Below are positions 50,214 to 62,700 of a DNA stretch of 64,000 bases, piece after piece. The notes under the pieces are model-generated. The model worked only from the letters and a program-made list of their open reading frames with translations, had not been told where the DNA came from and searched no databases. Positions within the stretch are counted from its first letter, which is position 1; each line of letters opens with the position of its first letter. The position numbers were made by a program, and so were the translations under genes. Origin of the DNA: Euglena gracilis (Eukaryota > Euglenida > Euglenophyceae > Euglenales); contig CP154957.1 in NCBI GenBank assembly GCA_039621445.1, positions 30,037,778 through 30,101,777 of the forward strand, given 5' to 3'.

Positions 50214-53179
50214 CACCCCCCCCCCGTGGGGTAGGCACCCGACTAAGGTTGTACGGACCCCCCACTAAACAGTGGCGCGGTTTGGGTGACTGATTCTCGG
50301 CCCGGCGCTTTTTGAGGCACCTTCTGGGCAAAAATGTGTCAAAAATGAAAAAAAATCGGCGAGAAGCACCAGAAGGAAAATTGGGGGGGGGTCCCGGGTG
50401 CACCCTGTGTGACACTGCAGCTGTTTTTGGGTGCCGTGTATCCTTCTTCTGGCCTGGCAGCTGTTGTCTGCCTCTGGCCCTTTTGTCTGTGTTTGTGGAG
50501 GTGGCTTGGTGGGTCTTACCTTGTTTTCTTTGCCAGCCACCAAGCACATACTCCACAGTTGGGGGTACCCCAATCCTGGTAACCCCCCAGGGTCCATCTG
50601 GACCCTCCTTGACAGGTGGGGGTAGTCCGAACCCCCCCACCAAGACCCCGTATCCCTCCTTTAATCAAACCCCAGCTGTAACTGGCCCCAACTGGGGGTC
50701 AAACCGGAAACCAAAAAATGGAAACTGCAAAAATTGTCCATAAACCTGGCAATTAAATAAAAAATACACCTGTCAGGCCCAATCAAACCCACTTTTTTTT
50801 TTGGCCACCCCCAAAAGCTAAAAATCATTACCGTCCAGCCGGCCCTTCGGGCAGCTGCAAAATAAATGCCAGTCGTCCAGGGGAGAAGGGGGGGTCCGGG
50901 GCAGGGAAAAAGCTGTTGGCTGGAAAAAGGCGGCTGGCTGGCTGGACCTGGGGAATGTGGTGCCCGTTGGCTTAAGAGGCATCCTGGATGTACAATTTTT
51001 TGCTGAAAAGCACTGAAAAATTTCACCTGTTCAGGAAAATTTCTTCAACATGCAACTCTATTTTGATGTATTTGATCAGAGTTTGGGAACATTCTGATTC
51101 CAAAATAATGCAATTTACTTGGGCCAAAAAGACAAAAATGACAAAAAATTCACAAAAAATTTGGTCTCAAGGGAAAAAATCAGGCAAAAAAAAGTGTAAT
51201 TTTTCCAAGTCAAAAAAAAAATCGGGAAGGATCGAGAAATCGACTGGAAAAAAAGCACAACAAAAAACACAAAAAAGTGCAAAAAATTCAAGTTTTGGCA
51301 ACATCGAAATAACTCAAAAAAGGCAAAAAAATGCGGTTATGCTTCCCCCTTCCTCCATGCCATTTCTGACGGACCTCTTCGGGGGTCTGGAGCCAGTCAA
51401 TCACTCCAACCTTAACACAGCACCCCCCTGAATGAAGCAATTTAAGCAAGGTGTGGTCTGGACCCCTTCTCATCAAGAAAGGGAGACCCCCTCCAATCAA
51501 AAAAAAAAAACCTCCGCCGAAAATGCTTTTTTGGGGAACGTTTTCGGAGGAAACTCCCCAAGGGATAGCTTTGGTTTGGCGACCAATTGTGAAACCTCCC
51601 CTCTTGGGAAATGCTAACAGCTCCAGGCAGGAGGACCTTGCCGGTGTCCTCCTCAGGAATTGTGGGGGACATATGAGCTGTGTGCATATTGGGGAATTCT
51701 GCGCCACCCACGAACCCATTGCCATTTGCAGCACTTCAGCAGCCTCCCCAATGAAATTAAGGGCATCCAAACCAGGGAATTTTGAAAAGGCTCTGGGGGG
51801 GGGGCCGCAAGGCTGGACCTGGCTTGTACCCAAAAACAGGGGAATAACTCGTTGGATGTTTTCAGCCAAATCTTTTCAAGAAAATACCAAAAACCGCTTT
51901 AAAAACCCTTTTTCTAACCATCTGTTTTCAATCGATGATCCAACCAGAACTATATTTCAATTCCATCCTGGAAGGGGTGGTTCACCCAGCTTGGAGGTCC
52001 TGTGGGTGGGGAAAAAAAGGTGCTGGTTGGCTGGAATCCCCTCCCAGGGTCCGCAAGATCCGCAAGATGTCCCAGGACTTGGGGAAAAAATCCCTGATCC
52101 AAACAGCTGGCAGCGTCCAGCGGTGGATACTAACAGCACTGGTACGTGCTGCACTTTGGTGAACGGGATCCACTGCAGCGTGGGCTGCAGTAAGGAGGTA
52201 AGGAGGGGGGGGGAGGCTGGTGCCCCCCGACAATGGACGTGGCATCGCATTGTGGAGTGGCACGTCCCACATCGGTCTCGAATCTGCGTGCCACACAGCA
52301 AGTGGGCGGGTGCACACTTCTGCACTCTGGGGGATAAATTAATTCGAAATGTCGAAATTCTCAGTTGACGTCATTTCCTGGCTGGGGGGAATCACACGAG
52401 AAAAAAAAATCGAATAAATAAATCGGGAGAAAAATCGAAAATGCAAGCAAATGCATGAACCGGAAAAAAAAACACAACGAAACGAAGTTTTGTTCCTCTC
52501 CTGGTTTCGACAAATGAAAAATATTAAAAAAAATTCCAGTTGGTTAAATTTCGAAAAGAAGCGTTTAGAAGCTCTCCCTTGGGAGGAAAGATGGTTTTGA
52601 TAATGGCGAGGACCATCCCAGCCTTTACCGGTTGGAAGTTCTTTGGCCCATCAGGGGGGATACCCGTGGGAGGGTTTTAAGGGGTCAAATGTCCACTCAT
52701 TGTGCACTCAAAAAAAAGGAGAACCCAACCAGTGGGAAATGTGGCTAAGATATTTCCCTGCTTGGATTTGGGACACACATGCACTTGCTTGCTCCAGAAA
52801 ACTCAGCGCCATAGGCAAAAGAAACCGTTGGATTTTTCCCGCAAAAATCCTTGAACTGTGGAACGACTTAAAAATGTCATTTCTTTTATGTGGTTTTTGT
52901 TCACACATGTTTCACAAATTTGTTTTGGGTGCACCTTCCACAAACAATGTTTTGCTGTCCAAAAAGAAAACACCATATGTGCTGATCAGCATGGTTCTCA
53001 ACAATCGCCCAGAAAAAAAAAGTGTCTGGTTCACCCACCTCCTTGGGGTCCGCAACTGGCAACTGCAGGGGGGAGGGAATGCAGTTCTCTGGCCTCGAAA
53101 AAAGATGCACGAAAAAAATGCGCAAAAAAGCACAAAAAAAACCCAGGCGGCGCATCTCGCACTTAAACTTTTGTTCTTT
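50214..53179. other. No gene assigned; A-rich and GC-rich non-coding DNA
   Basis: At 50,312-50,743 a 143-codon frame (ending GPNWGSNRKPKNGNCKNCP) follows the gag and may be its 3' continuation. 51,140-51,340 is strongly A-rich. Opposing frames at 51,288-52,368 and a 185-codon frame at 52,643-53,200 show no recognisable product. Confidence 0.3.
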
Positions 53180-53852
53180 GTCAATGTGCACAATGTGTGA
53201 AGAAAAGTGTCCAGCAATCACGGGGGGTTACACATCATCAATTCCTCCCGCACCTTTTCCAGACCCATGACTCGATAATGATGGGTCGTGCGGGTTGGAG
53301 ATGAGGCATACAAATTTGCACACTGAGCGGAGACATTGATTGTGGCATAAAAACCTTTCCAGACCTCCGGCGCCATTGACAGATAGAAATGTGTGTCCAC
53401 CCTTACACAAAATACAGACATGGTTGATGCACACAAATATGTGAATGGTTGATGTGCGCATTTACACACATCACGCGAAAGTTGGGAAGTATACCACATT
53501 TTTTGTATTACCACATGAAACGCAACACCTGCCTTTTCTTGGCTCTGGAAGGAAAAGGTTGGTGCAAAGATTTTGAATGGGTACCGTTTGCAATGTGCGA
53601 CGTGTTCCTTTGTTTTACCTCCGTTTTATGGAGAGCTCCTTGTCCTGAACAGTTGACGTGCGCACTTGCACACACTGACCATTGTGGGCGATATCCTTTC
53701 GAAACTATTTTGTGATGAGGAAAATCGGTTACCGGTTTTCGGTAATGGGAAATATATATGCAGTGGTACACACTCGATGACAGGACAAAATTTGTCTCCA
53801 CATCAGGCTGTATTTTAGTCGGGTGCTGACCCACCCCACCCCGGGAGGGAGG

Positions 53853-54070
53853 GTGCCTGCCTGGGCAGGCACTCCAAGGCACTCCAAATCCGACCCCACC
53901 ACGGGTGGGGGAGGTAGGGCACGTGGCCAAAAAGGACCTAACACAACCCCGGTGCCGAAGGCGCCGGGGAGCCAAAAAAATGGGTGGCCTATTTTCAAAA
54001 CAATGTGCCTGGGCACAGGCCGAAATCCGACCCCCCCCCGGGGGGGGGTTGTGCCTGCCTGGGCAGGCAC
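53853..54070. repeat. Perfect hairpin GTGCCTGCC/GGCAGGCAC, two copies
   Basis: 9-bp arms with a 2-base loop at 53,853-53,872 and 54,051-54,070. Each is followed by CACTC and each has a nearby C-run/G-run pair (TCCGACCCC...GGGG). A partial version is at 53,997-54,020. Confidence 0.65.
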
Positions 54071-54156
54071 TCACAGCTACTCCGGACCCCCCCGGGTTGG
54101 TAAAAAAAAAGCAGCCTGCTCCACATCACATTGTCCAAATTGTGAAAAGTCAGTCG

Positions 54157-54189
54157 GTAACTGACAGGTGTGCAACACCTGGCAGTTAC
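54157..54189. repeat. Perfect-arm inverted repeat
   Basis: GTAACTG-ACA-GGTGT-GCA-ACACC-TGG-CAGTTAC: two stem segments of 7 and 5 bp with a symmetric internal loop and a 3-base loop. The neighbouring sequence has further GTGTGACACAC and CAGGTG dyads. Confidence 0.65.
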
Positions 54190-55245
54190 AGGCAGTGTGA
54201 CACACCAAAACCCATTGGCGTGACAGCCAGGTGCACAACCCACCTGTTTGACAGACGACAACATGATTCTGTCGCTCCAGACGTACCAGTCAGCTTATTA
54301 GGATGACAGTTTGAAACTTTCGTGTTTCCTAACCTGTATCGTGAGGTGTGCATCTTACACCTTGCTATTTTCCCAGGACAGTCGGCGGTTCAAGGAAATT
54401 GTGAAAAATGTCGAATCAGAATTAAAAATTACACATATGTAATCTTCCTGTTTCCTGGACCGGGAATCATGTTTCTGTTTTTACCACAATGATGCTTTAT
54501 TTTTTTCTGTTAGAAAGCATTAAATACAATTTTGTGCACAATATCACGGTGTTGAATCCCAATGACTGTGGCAAAACGCAAGCCAGGGGGCAAATGGCGG
54601 GGGTTTTCAAGGTCCACCCTTTGCCCAAGTGGCGCCGTTGCACGTGTGTTGCGACGTGGCAAGCGATGGGCTACCTACTAGAGGTCTGCGGTCTCCACAT
54701 GGCCCTGGACCTGTCACTGGGCCAGAATCGTCCCTAAAAAAAGCCTCATGGTGGAGGAGAGCGTGTGAAAGCTGAAATTGCACACCCAAAAGAGCCATTG
54801 CAGGTGGTGTTTGGGGTCAAGTTTGATGTGTTCTTTCTGATATTTTGCTATTGTGGCCGGTGTGCGCAAATGTGCGCGTCGTCATGGTGTGCCCATTTCG
54901 CGCTTTGACGACGTGCATCTTTATGAACGTGGATGGGTGTGAAAGTGTGCAAATGACGACAACGTGCGCATTTTAACAAACCAACCACTTTTTATTCCGA
55001 CATGGTGCTTGATACAAATGGTGCTTGATACAAGTGTTTTTTCAGTAAATTTCTGTCTGTTTTCAGAGCAAAGCTGCGTTGTAAGCCCTTTGGGAATATT
55101 TCGGAATAGATATCGACGGTGTGCATATTTGTGCAAACCGACCTATTTGTCACCTCATTTTCAGCAGTGTGAATTCTGGGGTATTTATGGCCGTTCTTCG
55201 GGGGAACCGTAGAATGGTGGATGTGCGAAATTGCACACATCGACA

Positions 55246-58200
55246 TTCTTTGTTCAAACCATGGCTACAACAAATCATTCCAGTGAAATTTGTGTGATCC
55301 CCTCTCCCCTTTCATCATGAAACAATTTGGCCGGGCACATCCCCGCTGCAAGTCCGGTGAGGACTCGCGACACTTCCTCCCCTTCCGACCCTTCGGACTG
55401 TCCCTTCATCCTGCACGGGCCTTCACAAAAGCCCCAGGCACACTCTCCTTCCTGCGTCTCTGTCCTGCGACGCAATTGGACCCATCCTAAGTTCCTAACC
55501 CCCCATCCTTGTTCCCCGCACTCCCGCAAACTAACAAAAACACAAGTCCGAGGCTGGCAAAACACCAAAGTGCATCAAAACCCCCGGAGGGAGCTAGCCA
55601 GGGCCGCCAACAACCGGTGAGGAGAACCTCATTGCACAAAAAGGGGGGAGGCGGTACCAGGGTTTTGGTTTTTTTGTGGGTGCTTCTTTCACTTTTGGGG
55701 GGTATAGGTCCTGGGTTTTTGTATCATTCCGACCTCAGAAAAACAGCAAAAAAACACGTAATTCCCAGAGCAAGTGCCGAAAACAAGGAATCGTCGTATT
55801 TTGTCCAATCGTGCTGCCTCTCGCTCTCACCCCTTGTAACGCTGGTGCTCAAAGTGGTTTTTAGTCGAGTTTCAAAAAATGAGCAAATCGACCAAAAAAA
55901 GCTTTAATATGAGCATTTGGGGGGGGGGATGCACAAAATCTGAGAGAAAAAGCGCAAAAATCACAAAATACCCCAAAAAAACATTCAAAAATAGCACCAA
56001 ATCAACAAAAAGCAAAAAAATACACTGATAAAAAATAAGCAAAAAAAGGCGAAAAATGCGAAACACACTTTTCCCAGGGGCATTTTTTTATGTCCTGGGG
56101 GGGGGACCCTCCCGGGGGTCCAAATTAAAAAAACCACCTAAAAAACTTTTTTAAAAAATCCTGATCCCCCCCAACTGGAAATGTTGGAATGGAAAAGACT
56201 ACCCGGTGAGAAATCCCCCCAAAACAACAGCAGATTTCTGCCAAAAAATCAATTCTTCATCCCAAAATATGATCTCGTATCCCATTTTCAAATGATGTTC
56301 TATCATCAGCTATTTTTGAACATTTATGCACCGCAAAAAAAATCTGTTGGCGTCCAGCCACCCTACAAGACAGCTGGACAAGAATTAAAATCCCTGACAG
56401 GGGCAGGGGCAGGATGTATGGGAAGCCCTCAGAGGGGAGGGCAGACCTACCTCAAAAGTGTAAGAGGGCCTGGGCATTCGGTGCTGTGACGGGTCAAAGG
56501 GCTTGATACCAGGCCAAAATTGATGGAAAATACCTATTGTGTCTTTGGGGAAAAACCAAAGTGCTTGGGCACAAAGTAGTTAGATGCTAAGCAGTGGAAG
56601 TCTGATTAATTGTTTGGCCGGAAATGGTTAGATATTTTCAATGTGTGTCAAGAGCAAAATGGTATCCAAACAGAAGATTGAAGAAGAAGACAGAGAGAAT
56701 TCAATCAAGTGGACCCCCTTCGTTCTGGTGGAAGCATCCCCAGGACATCAGCAGAGTTTGGGTTCCGTGCACCCGGGCGCCGGACTGAGTTGCTCAACCG
56801 GATGTGTATGTACAAATGAACTAAATCAGGAGCTGTGTATGGTTGTTTTTGATGGCAAGTCTGTTCCCAAATCAAGCATGTTGCACCATCTGCTCCTCGG
56901 CGTGAAGAAATTGCTCACGGCGCGAAGAAATTGCCGAAAGCCACCGATTTAAAGCCACCTGCTCCAAAACTGGCTCCAAAAGTGACGGACTGGTTTTGAA
57001 AGTCTTCAATGTCCCTCCAGTATGCGCACTGGAGTTATGGGGAGAAGTGGGGAGGGGGCTCAGGGCCAGTGGACAGGGCGGTCCTTAACGTCAAACAATT
57101 CCTATCCCAACACACTCAAAGAAATTTCCAGAAAATCGTCATTTTTGGTATGAACAGGGCGACATTGTTGGGGAGGATGGCATTGATGGACAATCAGCTT
57201 CGTCCCTACTCCCCCCATGAAAACAGATAACCTTTATAAGTCATATTGTCATATTGTAATGTTCATTTTGTTAGATTCCCTTTGAGTTGGAAATTGAGTT
57301 GAAAAAACCTTTGCACTGTCTAAGCTGTCTATTGGGAAGCTGCAATTCTGTTTTTTTTCCCCATTGGATTCCTCGTGCTGACAAGCTTTGCAAACGCACT
57401 GGGCTGGGTGAGGAGGTCTGTGTGGAGAATTCAATGCATATCCATAATCATAAAATTTCCTACCCAAATTTCCATCACATCACAAATTGTTGTTTGCAGC
57501 ATCCCCCCCCCAATGCACCCTGGGCGGTCCTCATGCGACAACTTTTTTTTTCAAATCAGAATTTTTTTGAATGTGAAAAGAAGCCTGGCTGATGCTTTTG
57601 TCTGCTTTTGCCCACCTTTGACGACTGGTGGTCGCCTTTTTGCTGCTTTTTGGCCACTTTTCCGACCTTTTGGCACTGTTTGCTGCTTTTCCATTATGTT
57701 CCTCCCCTGACCCTGCGGTTTTGGTGGCCGGTTTTTTTATAACAAAAAGTCGGCCACAAAAGCAGCCGGAAGATTATTTTCGGATCGGGAAAAAATTGGT
57801 GATCTTAGACTCCTGGCTGCCATCAGTGGGCAAAAAAAAATGCCAAAAATGCCTGCACTGTCATGCGCCCCCCAAAATGTACCCCCCCCCAAAATGGTCC
57901 CTAGGGGGGCAGGCAGGTGCAATACGTGGGGGGCATGGTACCTCCCATGAACCTCTGGGTATAGACATCGGGCCTGAAAAGCACCCAGCTCCAGATGTGG
58001 CAATTTTTTTCCATTTTGGGATATCTATCTCATGAAGGGCGGTGCAAACACCAGACACAGTAGGGCACCTGGATTTATTCTCCCCCCGGCACATTGCCCC
58101 CCCCCCCGGTTCGTTGGCCCCCTGGCTTTTGGGGCCAAGATGCCCCCCCACCAAGTTGGTCCCCCGGCCCATTAGGGGTCGATATGGACCCCCCAATCAG

Positions 58201-58678
58201 GGTTTTTTTTTAGTCGCGGACCCCCCGGGGGGGGAGGGTGGGTGGGTCTGGCAGAGCCCCCCCCCCCCTGGGGGTCCCCCCAGAGGGGGGGTGGGATATA
58301 CTTTTCGGCGCCGAAGGCTGAAAAGGTGCTATTTTTAGAACTTTTTGCAATTTTTCGGTCATTTTTTTTCTGGGTCCCCCGGCACCCCCCCCCCCCGAGG
58401 GCCCCCTAGGGGGTGGGGGGTGGGGACCCCCCCCCTCCCCCCGATCTTTAAAAAACCCCTGCCCCCAATTTTTGAGGCATTTTGGCTTGGTGGCTCGTTG
58501 GCCCCCTTGGCCGTTGGAGAAAACATGCCCCTCTGGCCAATGAGTCGGGGGGGGGGCAGGTAGGTACCAAACTCTGCAGATGCATTGTGATGTCACTGGC
58601 CACAACAACAACAATAAACAACTGCTGACTTGTGCAGTTGCAGACTTGCACAAAAAGACAAAAAAGGTGTTCTCTTTC
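55246..58678. other. No gene recognised; homopolymer-rich DNA
   Basis: Contains long A, C and G runs (for example 55,920-55,928, 58,085-58,110 and 58,385-58,440) and short frames of up to about 155 codons without similarity. Around 57,600-57,690 lie TTTTGGCCACTTTTC units like those at 59.0-59.3 kb. Confidence 0.3.
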
Positions 58679-58700
58679 AAATTAATTAATTAATTAATTG
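58679..58700 (+). repeat. AATT simple repeat
   Basis: Five to six tandem AATT units. Confidence 0.85.
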
Positions 58701-59035
58701 CAACTTTATTTAAAGCTGCTCAAGCATTTGATCCAAAACCAATTCAATTGACGCCACCGCTGCAGCAGTTTTTGTTTAAGACCGGGGGGAGTCCCAGGGA
58801 CTCCCCACTCACCCCCTGGGGGTGGGGGAGTCCCAGGGTACCCACTTTTCCCATAAATGGCCCAAAAATCACGAAAAAAATGCAAAAAAGCACCTTTTCA
58901 AAAAATTTCGGCGCTGAAAAAAATGTCCCACCCCCTTGGGGGGGGGGGCCGGACCTACCCACCCTCCCCCCCCGGACGGGATGAAGACGAAGATGTCCAA
59001 GACGAAGATGCCCCCCAATACTGTTCCCCCCAATT

Positions 59036-59345
59036 TTGTCTGCTTTTGGCCACTTTTGTTGACTTTTTGGGCCTTTTGGCCACTTCTGCCGACTTTTTGC
59101 CATTTCTTGATGTTTTTGTCTGCTATTGACCACATTGACCGACTTGTGGCCACTTTTTGCTGCTTTTGGCCACTGTTTGCAGCTTTTGACTGCTTTTGGC
59201 CACCTTGTCGGCTTTTGGCCTATTGCCTCTTTTGACCGTTTTTGGCCACTTTTGTTGACTTTTTGACTGCTTTAGGCCACTTTTGCCAACTTTTGGCCAC
59301 TTTTCTGCTTTTGACTGCTTTTGACCACTTTTGATGGCTTGAATG
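59036..59345 (+). repeat. Imperfect tandem repeat of TTTTGGCCACTTTTG / GACTTTTTG
   Basis: About a dozen alternating short units with a period of roughly 12 or 24 bp. In one minus-strand frame it gives a KWPKVGKS / SQQKWPK repeat, which I regard as a consequence of the DNA repeat. It may lie inside the 3' LTR of the element at 59.7 kb. Confidence 0.7.
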
Positions 59346-59717
59346 ACAATAATCCTGGCCTTGTTTGGACCACTGTGAACATGCTTTGCCGTCACTTCCT
59401 GCCCGCACTTCCCCAGCACCTCGCCATGTGGCAGGTGCCCAGCAGACGCTCTCACCTTCACCAGAACTTTTGATCATTTTAACCCACTTTTCGCCATTTT
59501 CAGGCCATTGCAGGCCATTTTTTGGCCACTTTTTTTGCCACTTTTGATTGATTTAATGAGCAACAAAAAGTGGCTTGTACGTGGCCAAAAATGGCAACGT
59601 TTGGCCAAAAACGCCCTTGCCCTTGCCGATACCTGCCACCCTTACCCTTGCCTTGCAACACAACAAAGAACGAGGGTCCAGGAAAACTTTCGGGAGTCCA
59701 TCACCTAGGTGAAATCC

Positions 59718-59733
59718 AACCCCCCCCCCACGT
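59718..59733 (-). promoter_or_regulatory. Candidate polypurine tract of the right-hand gypsy element
   Basis: On the minus strand a G10 run flanked by purines begins a few bases after the pol stop codon. The 3' LTR should begin close to 59,715, but the other LTR is outside the window, so its borders are not confirmed. Confidence 0.4.
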
Positions 59734-59734
59734 C

Positions 59735-62700
59735 TCACTCTGTGGTTGGAGTAGGGGAGAGATGTTTGGTCAAATCCAAACCCAGCCGTTTCTCCTTGCA
59801 ATACTTTACTAAGTCAGCATTGTACCGGGAGAAAAAGTTTCCTGTGGGCTCCCATGTCACCTTACCTGACCCTTTCCATCTTGTTTTTATTTCCCAGGTG
59901 CCCTGGGGTGTCCTGCGGTGGCTCAATATTTCTTCTGTGATCCACTCGTCCGGCTCCGCGTCCGGATCCCGGACCGTTCGCTTGTGATAACACAAGGGAA
60001 GGGGCTCACCTCCGAAAGTGTCATCCACGTAAGCTTTTAATGATCGTCGTGGATCCTTCAGCCGGTGCCCCGGCCTTATCTCCACGACATATGAGCTCTC
60101 CCCCTCCCTTGCGACTACCACTCCCGGTCCTAGCCACTTGGAATCTAGCTTGTCACCTGCATTGGGGGGTCGCAGGTACCACACCTTTGCCCCAACCTGC
60201 AGGTCAATCAAGACATTCCTCCCCACCTTGACTTGGGAGGATTGCTGAATGTGCAAATTATTGAGCCGTTTTGCCACCACTTGATCAATTTCCTTCATCC
60301 TCTTGAAGAATGCATTTGCCTCCTCACACTCAAAAGGAGGCTCCCTGGGAATCCCTCCCAAAATTCTTTCCCTACCAAACAGAATTTGGTAGGGTGACAG
60401 GCCCCCCTCCCCCGGGGTGTCATGAAGCCTATCAAGAACCTTTGGGAGAGCTTCCACCCACGTATGCCGCTCATCGATCTGAATCTTGCGGATTCTCTGG
60501 ATGAGTTGCTGGCCCGCTCTCTCAGCCCTTCCGTTGGTGTTATGAAAATACGCCTGAGAGAAAGCGTGCCTTATACCCAGAAAAGCACACATTGATTGCC
60601 ACCAACTGCTAATAAACTGCGCCCCCTGGTCCGTCGTTACTAAACTCGGGACTCCAAAAGGTCGCCATAGGTGAGCAACCATCATTTTTGCCACCCTGCC
60701 CCCTGTAAGGCCCTGTTTCTTATATGGGACAGCCACAACCCACCCACTATGCCTGTCTACGCCCAAGACAATGGCATTATGGAGGGTCCCTTCATTCTGA
60801 ACAGGTGGCATATCAAAAATGTCCAAGGCAACCGAAATCATCTCCTGGGGTGGGATGGGAGTGGGTTCCAATGGGCCTTCCAAGAATCTGGGTCTTTGGC
60901 AGGCCTGGCAGGTCTCACACTCACCCATCACCACACTAGCGAACTTTTTCACCGATGCCCCGTCCGCCCACTTGTACCGTACGGACATGGCATCCCACAG
61001 CCGCGGGAATCCGGCATGCCCAAGGTATGCATGGAAATCCCTGACCACTGCGTTTTGGAGGCTCCACGGAACACACAGGAGACCGTCCACATACATGAAA
61101 CCATTCACCACCCTCACACCCTTGGGCCATGATATCCCTGGTGTTTGGGTTCGAGCAAAAATGGGACCAAAACTCGGACATTTCCCGTATTCCAAACCCC
61201 AATTCACCTCCCAGAGTTTCCCAAAATACACCTGTGTGGGTTTAGGAATAGGTGTGGTAGAGAGCGTGTTGGAAGAGGTTGCAGGGTTTGCAAGCTCCTC
61301 GGCGGCCGTACTTGAGGAATCCACTACAGGTCCAGCAATCTCGTTCACCTCCTCCTCGGTAGACCAATGAGCATTCCCATATTGGTCTACATATTTGGGC
61401 TGAATTTCTTCGGATCCTTGTGCTGCAGGGGTTGGCAGGGGTTCTGTTCCTCCTACATCCCCCACAAACGAGGCATCCTCTTGTGCACTTTCCAATCCTA
61501 TGTCCTGGGTCCCCGACTCTTTACCACTCCGAGTGGTGACACCTCGAATCCAGGCATTTTCCTGTGTGGGTGGTCCTCGGAGCCTAACCCACACGCAATT
61601 TGCCTCCTCCCTTTTCTCCTCACGAATCAGAGCCATGACGTCTTCCTTGTTCTGCGCCGTGCCGTGGCGACTCACATCCTTCACGCCTTCACTCGCAGGA
61701 TACGCCCACCTGGAAAGGACGTCCGCAATGGTGTTGTCCTTTCCAGGCACATAACCCACCGTCAAATCATATTTTGACAGGAGTTGGTGCCATCGCGCCC
61801 TTCGGCCTAGGGGTCCGCTTGGGGTATCCAGGACCTCCCTCGCCCAGAATTCCAGGCTCCGGTGATCCGTCAACACCAAGACGGGTTGGAGGCCTATCCA
61901 TGACTCCCATCTTTGAAGGGCCGCTATTATGGCATATGTTTCCTGCTCCCTCGGCACCCAATTCCGTTGGCTGTCCGTGAGCTTCCTGCTCATGAACGCC
62001 ACAGGGGATGTCTTTTTCGCCAAGACATCCTCCACTGTCGGTGCCCGATCCTCGTCTATGAGTTGCTCCAACGTAGCCCCTATTGCATATTGGCTTGCGT
62101 CAGCTCTCAAGACGAAAGGCTTGTCGGGGTTTACCCTTTGCAAGATGAGCTCCCCACAAAGCCTTGATTTGATTTCCTGAAATGCCACCTCGTCCTCCTT
62201 ATCCCACGTGATTCGTTTTTTGGATCCCGTTTTCCCCTCGCTGCGTGGAATTTTCAACTGGTCTTGGGGTCGCGACACAACCCGTGCATACTCCTTGACA
62301 TACGAACTGTAGTAGTTTGTAAAACCCAAAAATGCTCTAAGGGCCGTGATCGTCTGTGGCCTTTGCCATTTCTCAATGGCCCTGAGCTTGCCAGGTTCTG
62401 GTCTACGGGTCCCGTTCTCCAGAACATGGCCATAAAATGCATCCCCCTTGACAAAAAACTTACACTTTCGGACATCACAGATCAATTTGGCATCCTTGAG
62501 GACTTCTAGCACCCGTCTCAGGTCCCTGTCATGGGCTGCTAGAAGATCCTCCCCCTCCTCCACCCGAGTTCCAACCAAGATATCATCGATGAAGGGGTCA
62601 GCTACATCCCTCACCGATGATAAAACGTCCTCCATCATCTGTTTGAACTGTTGACTGGCGTTTGTCAGACCCATTACATTTACCCTCCACTGGAATACCC

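Larger units (their letters stand above)
53180..55245. repeat. Cluster of degenerate GTGYGC...GCACAC palindromes
   Basis: At least nine sites share a 20-30 bp imperfect dyad of the type GATGTGCG-N-TTGCACACATC. Clear cases: 53,451-53,472; 53,652-53,680; 54,857-54,883; 55,114-55,143; 55,220-55,241. Weaker ones lie near 53,185, 53,303-53,327, 53,425-53,445, 54,345-54,362 and 54,906-54,975. No long ORF runs through. The source of the family is unknown to me. Confidence 0.5.

Noticed and set aside
18236-50293. Programmed frameshift joining the two parts of the GYGS gag
   Set aside because: The position and direction of the shift differ between copies once small indels are considered, which fits decay better.
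51288-53200. Frames of 185-305 codons on both strands
   Set aside because: Opposing frames overlap each other, composition follows local A- or C-runs, and nothing is repeated or recognisable.
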